A model generated the notes under the pieces. The model saw nothing but the letters and a program-made list of their open reading frames with translations. It did not search any database and had not been told where the DNA came from. Shown here piece by piece: positions 28,800 through 41,600 of a DNA stretch of 64,000 nt; the first letter of the stretch is position 1; every line of letters begins with the position of its first letter. This DNA is from Annona cherimola (Eukaryota; Streptophyta; Magnoliopsida; Magnoliales; Annonaceae). Position numbers and translations under genes: made by a program. The DNA lies in contig CM059974.1 in NCBI GenBank assembly GCA_030490835.1, positions 8,935,501-8,999,500 of the forward strand, written 5' to 3'.

Positions 28800-28912
28800 G
28801 CCTCAAATCCAATGGCATGGGCGGAATAGGAAAGAGCGATGCCGTCGACCCAAAAGATATGAAAAACGAACGGTACCCGCCGTTCCTATTCCCCCCGACC
28901 ATCGGATCGGAA
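28800..28912 (-). ncRNA. Candidate MIR482/472-type hairpin 1
   Basis: The minus-strand 3' arm holds a 22-nt segment at 28814-28835 that begins TCTTTCCTATTCC and ends GCCCATGCC: U first, 22 nt, and on the 3' arm, all usual for miR482/miR472 mature RNAs. The 5' arm (28883-28910) reads ATCCGATGGTCGGGGGGAAT and pairs with it through AUCCGAUGG and GGAAUAGGAA blocks, with a small internal loop opposite the GCCC part and a loop of about 47 bases. The target text on the plus strand encodes NGMGGIGKS. It is the 5'-most hairpin of the proposed polycistronic minus-strand transcript. Confidence 0.7.
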
Positions 28913-28953
28913 GAGACAAGCAGAGGATGCAGGAATCGTAGGCAGAAGGCGTG

Positions 28954-28960
28954 TGATATA
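28954..28960 (-). promoter_or_regulatory. Possible TATA motif for the hairpin transcript
   Basis: GTGCTATATCACACG on the minus strand lies about 45 bases upstream of hairpin 1. It is a weak TATA match and only suggestive. Confidence 0.2.
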
Positions 28961-29229
28961 GCACTCGGTGGGGAGAAGGCGGTTTCAAGAACCGCTCTTG
29001 TGCCCACGGTTTTTAGCAAAACCGCTATTGAAACGCGTTTTCCTGCAGCTTTCTTGGACACTGCGAAGGCGCTGCTGCGAAATCCACCCGTATTGTTAAA
29101 AGCGCAGACGCTGACTATCTGTCGCGACTTTTATCTTTTTCCAAAGTTGGAGATGCTCACTCACGTGCCGTGATCATCCAACTGCCGAGCGTTCCTCGGA
29201 GGTCGAGTATCGTGAATGGGACGGCATTT

Positions 29230-29895
29230 TCGTTGCAGTTCACGGGGTAGACCACACATTTTCTTTTTTTTCTTTTCTTTTTTTTTAAGGTTGAAGGATA
29301 GTTTGAGTTTGAATTTTTGAATCGAAGAGTTATGATTTATTAATTCGTTTAATTATTTAATTAAAAAAAAATAAATCATGATTGAGATTTTATTAGCCAT
29401 TAACTGATTTTATAAGTCATTAACTCATTTAGCAATATGTTTAATTTATTCAACTTGTTTAACTTATTAAAGTTATATATATAAATATAAACTTTTTTAT
29501 TATTTTCCTAGTTAATTTTTTCTTCTACTACCTAATTTTTAATTTTCAACTACTGTCTTAATTCCATTTCTTGTTATTATCTTATTTTTATTTTCCTATG
29601 CCAAAAACACGTCTTTCCTGCAAGATTAATGTCGGCTAAAGTTTTTGAGTCATTTGCTATATAAGACATTAACAATCTGCCAATTCATCTATTAAATAAG
29701 TTATAAATAGATTAAGGTTGAGATTTTTTAAATGATACAATAAACATATTAGAGTTAAAATATTTTAAATGAGTTAGGATTAAGTTTATGCTTAACTTGT
29801 CCAACTCAATCTATTAACACCCCTAGATTGAGTTCATTTTTATGATTTAATTGAAAATAGATAAAAGTGTATTGAAAAATATGATATTTCATCTC
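29230..29895. other. AT-rich spacer
   Basis: No gene or defined repeat; contains a T/C-rich run at 29258-29290 and text resembling eroded transposon sequence. Confidence 0.4.
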
Positions 29896-29899
29896 ATTT

Positions 29900-32035
29900 T
29901 ACCTTTAAACTTGTTTGAAAAGTGATGAAATTTTTAGAGTGTATTAAGAAGGTAGTAAACCTTATAAATGAAAATTTTTTAATGTAAAAGTTTTTAAAAT
30001 AAAAGAAAATTATGTGATACGATATGAGTAACAATGAATAATAAAAAAATAAATTTAAAATAAATAAGTTAATCGTATCTGTAATCATGTAAAAATGATT
30101 AAAAATATAAAATAATTTATATAGGAACATGTGAAAAAATAATAAAAAAATAAGATAGTTATAAAGAGTAAAAAAATATATATATTGAAAAGTTATTTTT
30201 AAAAAACATCTCACCCTTAGGGGCATTTGTTTACACAAAAAATATTAAACTAAATATTTTTAACTACCCTATTTTTAAATATTTTTTACTTCTTTCTATT
30301 CAACTATCATACTTTTTAATCATTTTTATACAACTAATCATACACTTAACCTATTTATTTTAACTTTATTTTATGTACCAATTATTATTATCTTTGTCAC
30401 AAAACATCATTCTCTCTAATTTCAAACACTTTTATACTGAAAACTTTTTTATTTCACAAACACATCATAAAACTATTTAATCTAAGGGTGTGTTTGGAAA
30501 GTGATAAGATTTTTATTGAAAAATTTTTTATCTAAATTTTTTTCAAATAAGAAAGTGATGTGATGTGATAGATCTAATGATAAGAAATAAAAAAAATAAA
30601 GTTAAAATAAATAATTTAATTATTTTTATAGTCATGTAAAGCTTATTGAAAATATGGTAGTTTATATAAAAATATGTAAAGAAATAATTAAAAAATATGA
30701 TAGTTATAGAGAGTAAAAAGTTTTTATCTTTTAACAAAAAAAACTTTTCTACTATATATAACTATCATATTTTTTTCACATTTATCTATACAAACTATTA
30801 TACTTTTCAATAATTTCTACGCAGTTATCTATACATTTAACCTATCTATTTTAACTCTATTTTCTCTTTATTTCTCGTCATTACTTTTATTATATCGCAT
30901 AATTTTCTCTTGTTTAAAAACTTTTATATTAAAATTTTATCATTTTCCAAATACATTCCAAAAAAATTTGGTATAAAAGTTTTTAAAATAGAAGAAAATA
31001 ATGTAATATCACATGAGTAATGATGAAGAATAAAAAGAATAAAATTAAAATAGATAAGTTACATATATAAATGATTCTATATAAATGATTGAAAAGTAGA
31101 GTAATTGTATATGAAAAAGTGACAAAATAGTAAAAAAATATATATAGTAGTTGTGAATGGTAAAAAAATTTGGGTTAAAAAGTTTTTGGTGTGATAAAAT
31201 TTTAATCACAAAATTTTTTAATCTAATGGTTGTTTAGTAAGTGAGAAAACTTTTTATGAAAAATTTTTGGTATAAAAGTTTTTGAATTTGTAGAAAATGA
31301 CGTACGATGACAGAGGTAATAATGGTGAGTAAAAATTATAAAATTAAAATTGATAGGCTAGTTGTATATGTAGTTGTGTAAAAATAATTGAAAAGTAGGG
31401 TACTTGTACAAAAAGATATGAAAAAATGATTACAACATAGAGTAGTTATAGAAAATAAAAAATTTTAGATTAAAAAGTTTTAATTGAAATTTTTTATACT
31501 TTTTCAAACACCCCCTAAAACTTTTCACTTTTTACAACTACTTAAATTTTTAATTATTTTTTACATTTTTATTTACAAACTACTCTATTTTTCGATTATT
31601 TCTCCATGACTATTCATATAGCTAACTTATCTATTTTAACTTTATTCTTTATATTTCTTATTTTTATTTATATTTTTCTCATTTTAACAACTTTTATATA
31701 AAAAAAATTTCATTTAAAAGCTTTATCACTTTACAAATACTCCCTTACAAAAAATTTCCCTTCTCTTTTTTGGGAAGTGTTGAAATTTTTTAATATAATT
31801 TTTTTTGTAAAAAAAAATTAATTGTTATAAAATAATATCATATGATAAGGATAATAATGATAAGTAAATAGAACTAAATTAAAATATATATGTTAAATAT
31901 ATTAGTAGATGTATATAAATGATTGAAAAATATATTAGTTATATAGGAATCTGTAGAAAAATGATTAAAAATATAATAGTTACAAGGAGTAGAAAGTTTT
32001 AAAAAATTGAAAAGATTTGGTTTTAGCCAAACACA
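29900..32035. mobile_element. Pile-up of about eight GGGTGTGTTTGG-family MITE copies
   Basis: Successive copies, mostly abutting, at about 29900-30215 (+), 30220-30478 (-), 30483-30735 (+), 30735-30965 (-), 30960-31200 (+), 31205-31505 (+), 31505-31750 (-) and 31765-32035 (+), where + is the orientation reading AAAGTTAAAATAGATA. Each has the family core and most have a recognisable GTGTTTGG or CAAACAC end. Their order suggests insertion of copies into or beside earlier copies. Borders are approximate. Confidence 0.75.
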
Positions 32036-32193
32036 CCTGCAACAAATTTTTTATGGGAAAGAACAGAGTTGTCTTACCGAGCTCTCCAGCAAAGTGCGGG
32101 AGAAGACGATTATGAAACTCCCAATTTGGTTGATAATAGTGTTTGCTAGATACATATAGGAGATTCGTCCATCCATGAACATACAAGGCAATC

Positions 32194-32960
32194 CTATAAA
32201 AGAGCATATTTTGCCGAGGAACTAGCTACACTATTTTTGCTTCTTAAAACATAGGATAGTTCGCACCTGTTAAAGATTATCTGCCTTTCTTTAATTTTTC
32301 TAATCAAATATGTGATATTTGATTTGATTTGAGAATCCTCTTCGAGAAAATGGTACAAGACGAGGGAGTCTGCATGAAGTATTACATCCTTTAATTGCAA
32401 TTCTTTAGCCCATCGAATTCCCAGTAGCATATCTTTTGCTTTCATCGATAAAGGATCTTCCGGCCAATTCAAGCTTTTACCTACTATAAAATCTACCAAA
32501 TTTATCTTTCACAATAGCTGTTGTTCTGATCATTCATCTGTTTATGGAGTAATCCGCATCGATGTTCATCTTTAAACGACTATTACCCGGAGGCTTCCAT
32601 TTCACAAAGCTATCATTGGATACCATCACGTTAATGGACAAAACCTTTGCAGATGCCACTTGGTGTAATAGTTGATCACTCTATTTGGAATGTTAAAGAA
32701 TACAGGAAACTCAACACATGATCTTCTAACGTTTTTAAAATGCCAAATGTACTGGTAGGAGACAACAAAAGAAGAGAGGAGCTTCTGGTCTATAGAGGAA
32801 TAGACTTGTTTCATAACATAATTGAGACATTCACCATCAGAGGACAAAATGATCCTCCTATGAGACTCAAAAGAGAAGATAGTGACATTGCATTCCCAAA
32901 AAAAAGTGAACAACATTTTCATTAGCATCCTTGCGTAGCAAATAGATTGGATTCAGTTGA
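32194..32960 (-). pseudogene. LINE relic: zf-RVT tail and RNase H-like domain
   Basis: Minus-strand text reads VHFF..ECNV (about 32880-32930), then the linker FVKWKPPGNSRLKMNIDADY (about 32540-32600), then ILHADSLVLYHFL with RSKNSVASSSAKYAL at the end (32200-32400). W-x-PP followed by N-x-DA and a C-terminal N-x-VA-x-x-x-A are landmarks of the plant L1/RVT_3 RNase H module. In-frame stops near 32515 and 32470 break it. It may come from the same LINE family as the 23.6-24.8 kb relic. Confidence 0.65.
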
Positions 32961-32995
32961 ATACCTTTATATGATAAATTTACCTTTGTGGGAAG

Positions 32996-34676
32996 TGGGG
33001 GTGCAATTCGGCCTATCGAACACGATTTGGGGTAGTGTTGAAACCATATGATGATAAGCTTGAGCCCGAATTTGCTGGTTGAGCCTAAGATTGATTTGAA
33101 ATTGGTCTCATTCTGGTGGATATGAACCCTAACCCGCAAACTCGTACCTAATTTTATATTCCCATATAAAAATGCATGTTTCAACCCCAGCCCTAATTTT
33201 ATTTTTCTATATAAAAATGCATGTTTCAACCCCTGCCCTAGTTTCTCCCTCGAAATCGTTAGATCTCCACGTCACAGTAGGTAGTAGCCGTCACCTACCC
33301 GCCCGCTCGCCTGCACCATCCAAGCTCAGTTGTCAAACGTCGCATCTTCTCCAGCAGTCTTCATCATCATCATAGCAGCTGTTGTCATCTTATCTTTCGC
33401 GGGACACCACCTTCTCCTATCGGTGTTGCAGCAGTTGTCGATAGCTGCATCTTCTCTCGAAGCAGATCACCGTTGTCATCATAGCAACCTCGTCTCCAGA
33501 TGCCTCATCTCATCAACTATTGCAAGCTTGCATCACCCACATTAAGGTCGCTGGACACAAGTTCTCCTCTTGTCAAGAGGCAGTGAACGCCCCATTTCAT
33601 TGCAACTGTTGGACACACCAAAACCCCATATCTCAGATTTTTCGATGCCCCACCACAACAGTTAGAACACCTACAGTGCCTCCTATCATTCAAAAATTCC
33701 AGATTCGCTGCCAAGGCCTCGCCCCTACTGTCTCTAAAGTCCGGGAATGAATTTTCGAAGGAGCTAACCTCAACGGACCTGTACTCTCCCTTTATCGCTA
33801 TCTCATTCTCTCAATTAATTCTTTTGCTGAATTCTATTTCTGCCAAAGTGCTGGGAGTGAAAATGGAAGACTTGATTTCGGCCTTGACTTTTGATGGGGG
33901 AGTTTTGATTTTGGGGATGGGGGAACGTTTTGTAAGATTAATATATGAATTTAGGGCCAAAATTCATGGAAATTACTGGCATTTCCTTTATATTTTCAAT
34001 ACTCAAAATGCCCAAAATACAAATATATAAGTTCAAGCTTACTACATGTTTGTATTCTTTCTAGACTCAATGACCATTATGAAACTCTTTCTTACATTCG
34101 ATCGGAAAATTTGTCTCCACTCGAGTTATTTCAATATGCAATCTATTCCGAGGATATGAACAAGAATACAGGCTGTGTTTTTCAATTTTCATCCTCGAAG
34201 GGCTTTTAGTTTAAACTTTGTCGATATGTGGTCTATGGTGGTCTTACGTAGGTTCAGTTGCCTTAAGAACATGTTCCCTGTGAAAATTAATGATTTTTTT
34301 ACCATTTTCTTCCTTGTAGTTTTGTCTCTATTTTTTAGTTTTCGTCTTTTGGTAGCACTCGGTGAAGTTCATGATTGGCTGCCTATCTGATGTTTGCTCT
34401 TTTTGCTTGAGCTTAGAACCAACTTATGTATTTTGATAGTTATAATAAATTGTCAATTTAGAATTTTTTTAGCAATTGATTTGTAATTGAATAAGTATAT
34501 TACGAATAATAAATATACATTGATAGAAGAAACTAACTCGAGCCCGAATTTCAAAAAATAGGGTTAGAGAAATTTATAAATAGGGTTATAGTTAGTGCTA
34601 GGGTTGAGGTTTTAAATTTATAGTTAGGATTAGGATTGAAATAAACTCGAGTTTTATGAGCTCAAGTTGCACCCCT
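32996..34676. mobile_element. Second hAT-like element, about 1.7 kb, related to 8410-9336
   Basis: Left end GGGGGTGCAATTCGGCC, right end GAGCTCAAGTTGCACCCCT. The last ~145 bases (ACTCGAGCCCGAATTTCAAA, TAGGGTTAG runs, CTCGAGTTTTATGAGC) match the right end of the 8.4-kb element. No clean target duplication (GTGGGAAG versus GTGGAAAA at the flanks). The interior is longer and includes a two-copy direct repeat at 33145-33240 and a GC-richer block (33240-33760) whose frames match no family I know; it may be captured host sequence. Confidence 0.6.
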
Positions 34677-34829
34677 AGTGGAAAAGACATTCCTAACTAG
34701 CCTCCAAGCACCCACAATAAATTAACAATATTGTCTGATCATTTCACCATCCTAAACCAATAAAGTGCTTTAATGGAGTGGTCCATGAGGAGCATTGGTA
34801 GCAAAGTAGTAAATTTATGATGGGTTTTA

Positions 34830-35100
34830 GAAGTAATAAAAGTTTTGGATGAAAATTTTAATGTAAAAGTTTTTAAAATGAAAAATAAAGTAATTCGATA
34901 AAGGTAATAACGAGGAGTAAAAAGAATAAAATTAAAATAGATGAATTATAATATGAATAGTTGTGTAGAAATAGTTGAAAAATAGGATAGTTGTATAGGA
35001 AAATATACAAAAATAATTAAAAATATGATAATTATAGATAGTAAAAATTTCTAGAATGAAAAATTTTTGTTGAAAAATTTTATAGTTAAACAAACCACAC
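34830..35100. mobile_element. GGGTGTGTTTGG-family MITE
   Basis: Full family core in the + sense (aaattaaaatagatga, aataattaaaaatatgata, ttctagaatgaaaaatt) ending AAACAAACCACAC. Confidence 0.65.
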
Positions 35101-35267
35101 ACTTACTATGAAAAATTATTTTTTTAAAAGTAAAATATCTCCACCAAATGGTTGTTTTTCTTCTAGTTGTTTTTTTTATTAATATTGCATGTCAATTATT
35201 TCACTTCAATCTTATGTCAGTCAGATAAAAGTCATCACTTAGTGTGAGTCAAGAATACGTAAAGTGA

Positions 35268-35827
35268 CCAAACCGCAGGCCTAGTGGAGCGTTGCAGGCA
35301 CTGGGGTGTGGGGTTTGAATCCTGCATTCGGGATTTCGGCCAGAAGGGAAAAATTGTTAGTAGGAGCAGTGGTCTCCTGTTCGGTTGTTGGAAGTTGTAT
35401 CTTCCTTATTCTTTGGCGGAGCTATGTCTCCGGATTTCTTTGGGGGAAGCCGAATGTCTCCAGATTTGTAAGAATGTCTCAGAACTTCAGTGTAATATGT
35501 ATTGAGATGTATGTAAAATGAGTGTGTTTGGTTACACACAAAACATGTCAATGAAAACTTTTCAATCAAAAACTTTTCACTCTCCATAACTACCTTATTT
35601 TTTAATTATTTTTTCACATTTTCTTATATAAACAACCTTACTTTTCAATCATTTCCACATAAATACCCATACAACTACCCTATCTATTTTAACTTTATTC
35701 TCTTTACACATCATTATTACCCCTATCATATCACATCATTTTCTATCAACTTGACAACTTTACTCTAAAAAGTTTTCATCAAAAAGTTTTACCTCCAACC
35801 AAACACACCCTATATCAATAAAAAAAA
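35268..35827 (+). mobile_element. tRNA-derived SINE with perfect 17-bp target duplication, split by a MITE
   Basis: AAGAATACGTAAAGTGA flanks the element at 35251-35267 and 35828-35844. The 5' part has a pol III A-box-like GGCCTAGTGG (35278-35287) and a B-box GGTTTGAATCC (35312-35322), and the element ends in ATCAATAAAAAAAAAA. Between the SINE body (to 35520) and its tail (from 35811) sits a GGGTGTGTTTGG-family MITE. The open frames at 35284-35521 are SINE sequence, not genes. Confidence 0.85.
35521..35810. mobile_element. MITE inserted in the SINE
   Basis: Begins AGTGTGTTTGGTTACAC and ends CCAACCAAACACACCC, with the family core in inverted sense. Being inside the SINE it is the later insertion. 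Confidence 0.85.
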
Positions 35828-35844
35828 AAGAATACGTAAAGTGA

Positions 35845-38600
35845 GAGATGTAGGATTTGAAGTTAGTAAGAGAAATTTATCTTGTTGCTCTTCTTTGCGA
35901 GTTATTATCCTTCAGTTCTCTGATTATCCATAATTAAGTAGTGCGATTAAAAAAATATAAGCCTTGGAAAACACATAGCTCCCTCACTCTAGTTTCCAAT
36001 TTCCATGCTTGCAACATTGTAATATCATATTTTTTCCCCAAGGTAAAAATAGATTTTCTTGCATAGAAATGCATCATGTGGCAGAGTTCAAGTGTGCAAC
36101 TTATCTACATTTATGAGTATCCACTGATCCGACCATAAATCAAGTAGGGTAGGATAGAAAAAAATTATCAACGATATGAATGAAAAGATAAAGACATCTT
36201 TACAGATGAGTTGCATTTGAAGTAGGATTATGATGAATATGAACTTCATTGGATATAAGATTTCTTATAGAAACCAAGAAAAAAGGGGTCTTTTGAATAG
36301 ATTTACTGATACACTTTTTTCAACGTAGCTTGTCCTTTTTATAAGGATTTAAATTTAGTTCCTCCATATCTCCATACTGGAGTGTGTATGGTGTTTAGTG
36401 AGCAGAATACCCAATCTTCAAAGAGCGTGGTCTAGTTTCTAATCCGTGTGGCCAATGAGAAAAAAAGGAGTTAATTATAGCCCTTACAATATCGGTAGGG
36501 TGGAAAAAATTAATTGCCTTCGAATGTATCTACCACTGAAGAACTTCATCAATCATAGTAGATAGATGCCAATGGGAAATCCTAGCAAGTGCAAAGGGAA
36601 GGCTAAGCTAAAAGCACAAGTTCTAACTTTTGGGTTTTTTCCCATAGCAGTTCGCATGTTAGATAAGTAGGATCCTATTGACTGAATAAGCTTAAATCTT
36701 ATGTGTTGTCTAAAAATAAAATTTATCTAAAACTTCGCTTAAATAATAAATAAATTGGTTTATACTACCTACAATGACACAATGATGATTTTTGAATATT
36801 ATACTTGAATATTAAAGCAACTAATTTGGAATCAGAATTGAACTGATCTGACATTGAAATGAGTGAAGTGGGGTACACTAAGAAGTAAACTGAATAATGA
36901 ACAAAATAAGGTAGACTTTTTACAGATAAGATATGGATAAACTATAGTAGACAATACTCAAACCTAATAGAATTGAGTTACACTCTTAATATAGATCATA
37001 GATGCATAAACTTATTTTTTTATTATATTAGATTATGAGACTATGCTTCCACTTGCACATGACCAATAATCGCAAACCCTTATATCATACTACTAGTTTG
37101 TGCCCTAATTGACAACACGAATGCATTTTGTTTGCAAGTTGCCGAGTATTTGGCATGGATAAAATAGAAATTTGAACGAAAATGCCAAAAGTCAATGTAA
37201 TTGATACTCAACTACCTTACTTTCCATTTTACCCTTTATATTTTTACATTTTCTTATATTTTTCTCTACAACTAGCATATTCATTTTTATTTTTATTTTA
37301 TCTCCACTTTAAGGTGCGTTTGGTATTTGATAAACTTTTGAAAGAAAAATTTTTAATGGAAAAGTTTCTAAAATGGGGAAGTGATATATTATGAAAAAGA
37401 TAATTATAAGAAGTAAATAACATAAAGTTAAAATAGATATGTTAGTTCTATAAAAAATTGTGTAAAAATGACTAAAAATAAAGTTGTTATCTAGAAAAAT
37501 ACGAAGAAAAAATTACAAAATAGAGTACTTGTTGAAAAATGTTTTAGAAAAAAAAAGAGATTTTTTTTTGTATCAAATGCGAAGGTTACTCTTCAATATT
37601 TCTTATAAACGTAATGTACGGTCTTTAGGCCGAACAAGCTCAACCAAGGGGAAGACTCACACTTTTTGTGGAAAATAAGCTGGTTAAAAAGGCTCTTAGC
37701 AACCTATAAAAATAATAAATAGGACTAAACAGGCTTCACTAAGTATATAAGTATTAAGACAAATAGACATTAAGACTGATGGAGCAGTTGGGCATACGTT
37801 AGTAACCTAGCCTCCCTCAAAAGGCAAACAAAACAACAATAAACAGATCAGTCCACCACTCTGCACGCTGAGTGAAAGAATTAGGCAGTTGACCTTCTCA
37901 GGCTTAATTTATTTTTGATAGTGATATCACATCTTGATTATTTTAACTAAATTTAGAGTATGTTTGATAATAAATATAACTTTTGATAAAAAATTTTGAA
38001 AGGTAAAAATTGTCAAATTATATGATGTGATAGGGGTAATAATAAGTAATAAAGAGGATAAAATTAAAATAGATAAGCTAGTTGTGTTAATAGTTGTGTA
38101 GAAATGATTGAAAAGTAGAGTAGTCGTATAGGAAAATGTGAAAAAATAATTAAAAAATATGATAATTGTAGAAAACGAAAAGTTTTAAATTGAAAATTTT
38201 TAATTTTCTATCAATTGCCAAACACACACTTGCTCTTTTTATCCTTATATTTCTGTTATTTTTTTTATTAAAAAGCTTATTTTGTTAATGTTATTCCCTA
38301 AGGAAAGATTTATTTTACCGTTCGTTACTAGGAACGTACTTTTCCAATTCACATTCTCACATACACCCCCCACTGGACAGGCCCAGAATTTTAGCGTTTT
38401 AGATTGCGTTATGCGTGCCAGTCTGGTTGCATTTGTTGGCTTATAGCTGTTTTATTTTCCACCAACCAGAACGAATCCAGATTCAAGATTAATTGTACAC
38501 TTGGAAATTGCAAAGTGCAATGATCGCATCTGGGCTTTTGGCCATTGAACGAAGGACGAAGGTCCTATTCAATGTCCCTTTTCTGGGCCTTAAGACTCAT
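35845..38600. other. Intergenic DNA with two MITE copies
   Basis: GGGTGTGTTTGG-family copies lie at about 37313-37560 (starting GGTGCGTTTGGTATTTG) and 37960-38235. No gene is recognisable in 35845-37300 or 37600-37950; frames there are short and featureless. Confidence 0.5.
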
Positions 38601-38619
38601 TTGGTAATGGATTGCACTC

Positions 38620-41600
38620 CTACTCCATCCAATTAATATCCAAATGTTTTAATTCCAGTTCCATAAGCCACTTCTGCGTATCCTGTGAAACATACTGATT
38701 CTTTGATAGTTTTTCTTCTTCTGACTGCTTAGCATCATCTGTCTTCTCTCTAGCGGCAGGGTTGACCTGTCTGCTTGGGTATCGGACCTTAAGCGAAAGG
38801 AGACGGGCAACTTCATGAAGACCACCCCATTTCTCCAAAGCTCGCGCAATATCGTAGCGTCCTGGAGGAAGGCAGAAGCAAAGATCAATATCAATAACAA
38901 TAAGCAGCGGCAGCAACATTAAGATAAAGAGTCGTGCAAAGAAATCCACGTTTGAATAAAATCCCAGCCACACATCCCTTCTGTTTGAAACTTGAAACAG
39001 AACTGGCCCGCTCGGTCCAGTGCACTCATTTTCGTTGTGGAGCCTGATCAACCACCAAACTGGTGTCTCATGTACATCCACGTCATCCAGGGATCATGAC
39101 ATTACCAAAAACGCTGATGTGAATAATAAAGATTTACTGTTGGTTGGTTACCACACAAGATATTGGTAAGATGAAAGTTTTCAACATTGAATCACCAATA
39201 ATTGCCTGATTGAAGACAAATACACAGGAAAACCAAATGTAGTTGTCAAACTTGGAACTTGAATGCTTCCAGACTAGCTTACAGGGCTATCACATGTGGG
39301 AAGCCGGTCACTGAGGAAGCTAGTGGTTTTCAAGAGGCAAAAATTCCCTTCAATTTGGCATTGAAAGCTCAGTCCAGATCACCATGCAGATGATTTTTGA
39401 CAGAGTTTTTTTTTATTTTTATCGTACCTGCTCGCTCAAAAGATTTTCTGCTAGGCATGTACTCAGGATCCATTCCCCAGCTCCTTTGGAATCGGCTTAT
39501 CTACAAAAGAAAAACCAGACTGTAAAACTGCACTCAGACTATTCAATTCTGTTTCGAGCAATCAGTATGGTGACTTAAAGGAACCACCAGAAGATGTATT
39601 TCCAGGGAAACATGTTTGATTAACCAAAACGAGCATGAGCCATCATGTGATCTGAATGTGATCCTCCCTCCCCACAAGGCATCTTCCACGGTTGACCTCA
39701 ACGTACAAATTCTTAGGTTGCTAATCTGCTGGGGGACGCTGTCCATCCTTCTCCCAATAGATTTCTATTGTCCTTAGGGAGTGGTAAGTGCAAAGTATTG
39801 GAAATTTAAACCAGCTCACGCATAGCAAAATTATCATGGACTGAAATTTGGTTTATATTCTTTTCTATGGGATTTTTCACATGAAATATTTGTGCCTAAA
39901 GTGGAAATAATCTCTCAAATTTTTGTTGGTAATCAATATACTAGCTCCATGTATTATGTGCGACTGTTTCCCATATATCCTTTTCATCCCCAAAATACGA
40001 TTTCAAATGACCACTCCAATATTCCAAATTCGCAAACCTGACTCAAATTAAACAAATCAGGACTAGGAGGAATATGAAAATCCCCATGCAATCCTTCTTA
40101 GGAAATGCACAGAGGCATCATGGAGTAAACGTTAGATTCCATGCAATCCCATGAAACAAATGTATCCGTATTTTCTTTTCATTCTATGTCAATCAATGGC
40201 AAAAGCCAGCTCCAAATAGACAATAAGATATGCAAAATTATTTTAAAAAAATTTCCAATGACCTTGCAACCTAATTAGAATATAGAGTAAAAAAAAGTAG
40301 CTTCAAGTTACTTTTTATAAAAAAAAAAGTTACTTTTGTTAGGTTTGAACTTACCTCATCCCCCAAGTTCTCTAGGTTGTCCCAATATCCCTTTGGTTTT
40401 CGATGTTTGTATGCAAGGGAAAGGTTCATCAATGATGCAATCTTTCTAAAACCACCCCTGCGTGTAATTGCTTTCTCTATATCCACCCTTCCATGCAAAC
40501 GCAACTGCTTCCTCATAGGCATAAATCCTTCTTGCCCATATTTTGAAATAAACCTTAGGAGCTCACTCTTAAGCACTTCAATATCCCTTTGCAAGCCTGG
40601 AACTTTTGGTCTTTGATGGGGTAGTTCTGGGCTGTCAATATTGTCAGACAATTCAAGCTTCTTGTTCTGATTGAGATTCATGTCACTATCAGATGAAACA
40701 GATGATTTTTTCCACTCGACATTGATGTAATTATCAAATGTCATTTGCTTATCAGGGTGTTTCACATGGCCAAATGTCATTACAGAATCTGATTGAATAG
40801 GTTCCTGTTTTTCAAGATAATCACGGATGGCACATAGGTTTGATGGCAGATCTTCATATACAACCTGAAATGGCCAGAATGTTCAAAATCATCAATTCCA
40901 AATAAAGAATCATTACCTATCTAGAAGCTACCGAATGATGGCTACTTCTGAAAACTGAGAAATGAATTTGAGGACATACATGCTCCTTGACAGCTATGCC
41001 ATGCAAGGAAACATGCAAGAGAGATAAAGCTTAAGCAATAGATGAGAAAATTTTCGGGAATTTTAGATAATATGTATTATCAAAAGACCAAGAACGAAAG
41101 TTACGTTCTTCTCTCTGATCAATTTTCTGAACTATAACATCGTGCAAACATGATATGGTACCCTGAAGAAGATTTTTCATATTATATTATTAGCAAGAAG
41201 AGACTATTAATACGTAAAAATGATCAATCGTTACACTATTTCCAGAATTGACTAAAATTTTAATACACAAAAAAGGAAGTTATAACAACAGATTCAACTG
41301 ATGCGAGAAAAAAAAACTGTACATGAGAGAATATCAGACTCATGAACCATCTACGTGAAGCAGATACTATAGATGAAAAGTAATTATCCAATGCTTCCAA
41401 TATTTCCTACAATTGTCTTGGCCAAGAAAAATTAACCTAGAGAAAAATACTAGCAAACTAAACTCAAATATCAGAATCATGATAACTGTTTGATACTGAG
41501 AAATGAACATTGCTGGAACTTGGCCATATGGTTGATCTTACATGTGGAGGCCACATGGATTTTGTTTAGATAAGAAGTTGAAATATTGAGTTCACCATCA

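Noticed and set aside
28817..29173. Plus-strand frame beginning MGGIGKSD, looking like an NB-ARC resistance gene start
   Set aside because: Only the P-loop is present; nothing that follows resembles NB-ARC motifs, and the P-loop is one arm of a hairpin whose other strand fits a miR482 precursor better.
35284..35521. Two overlapping plus-strand frames of over 70 codons
   Set aside because: They are within the SINE body with pol III boxes.
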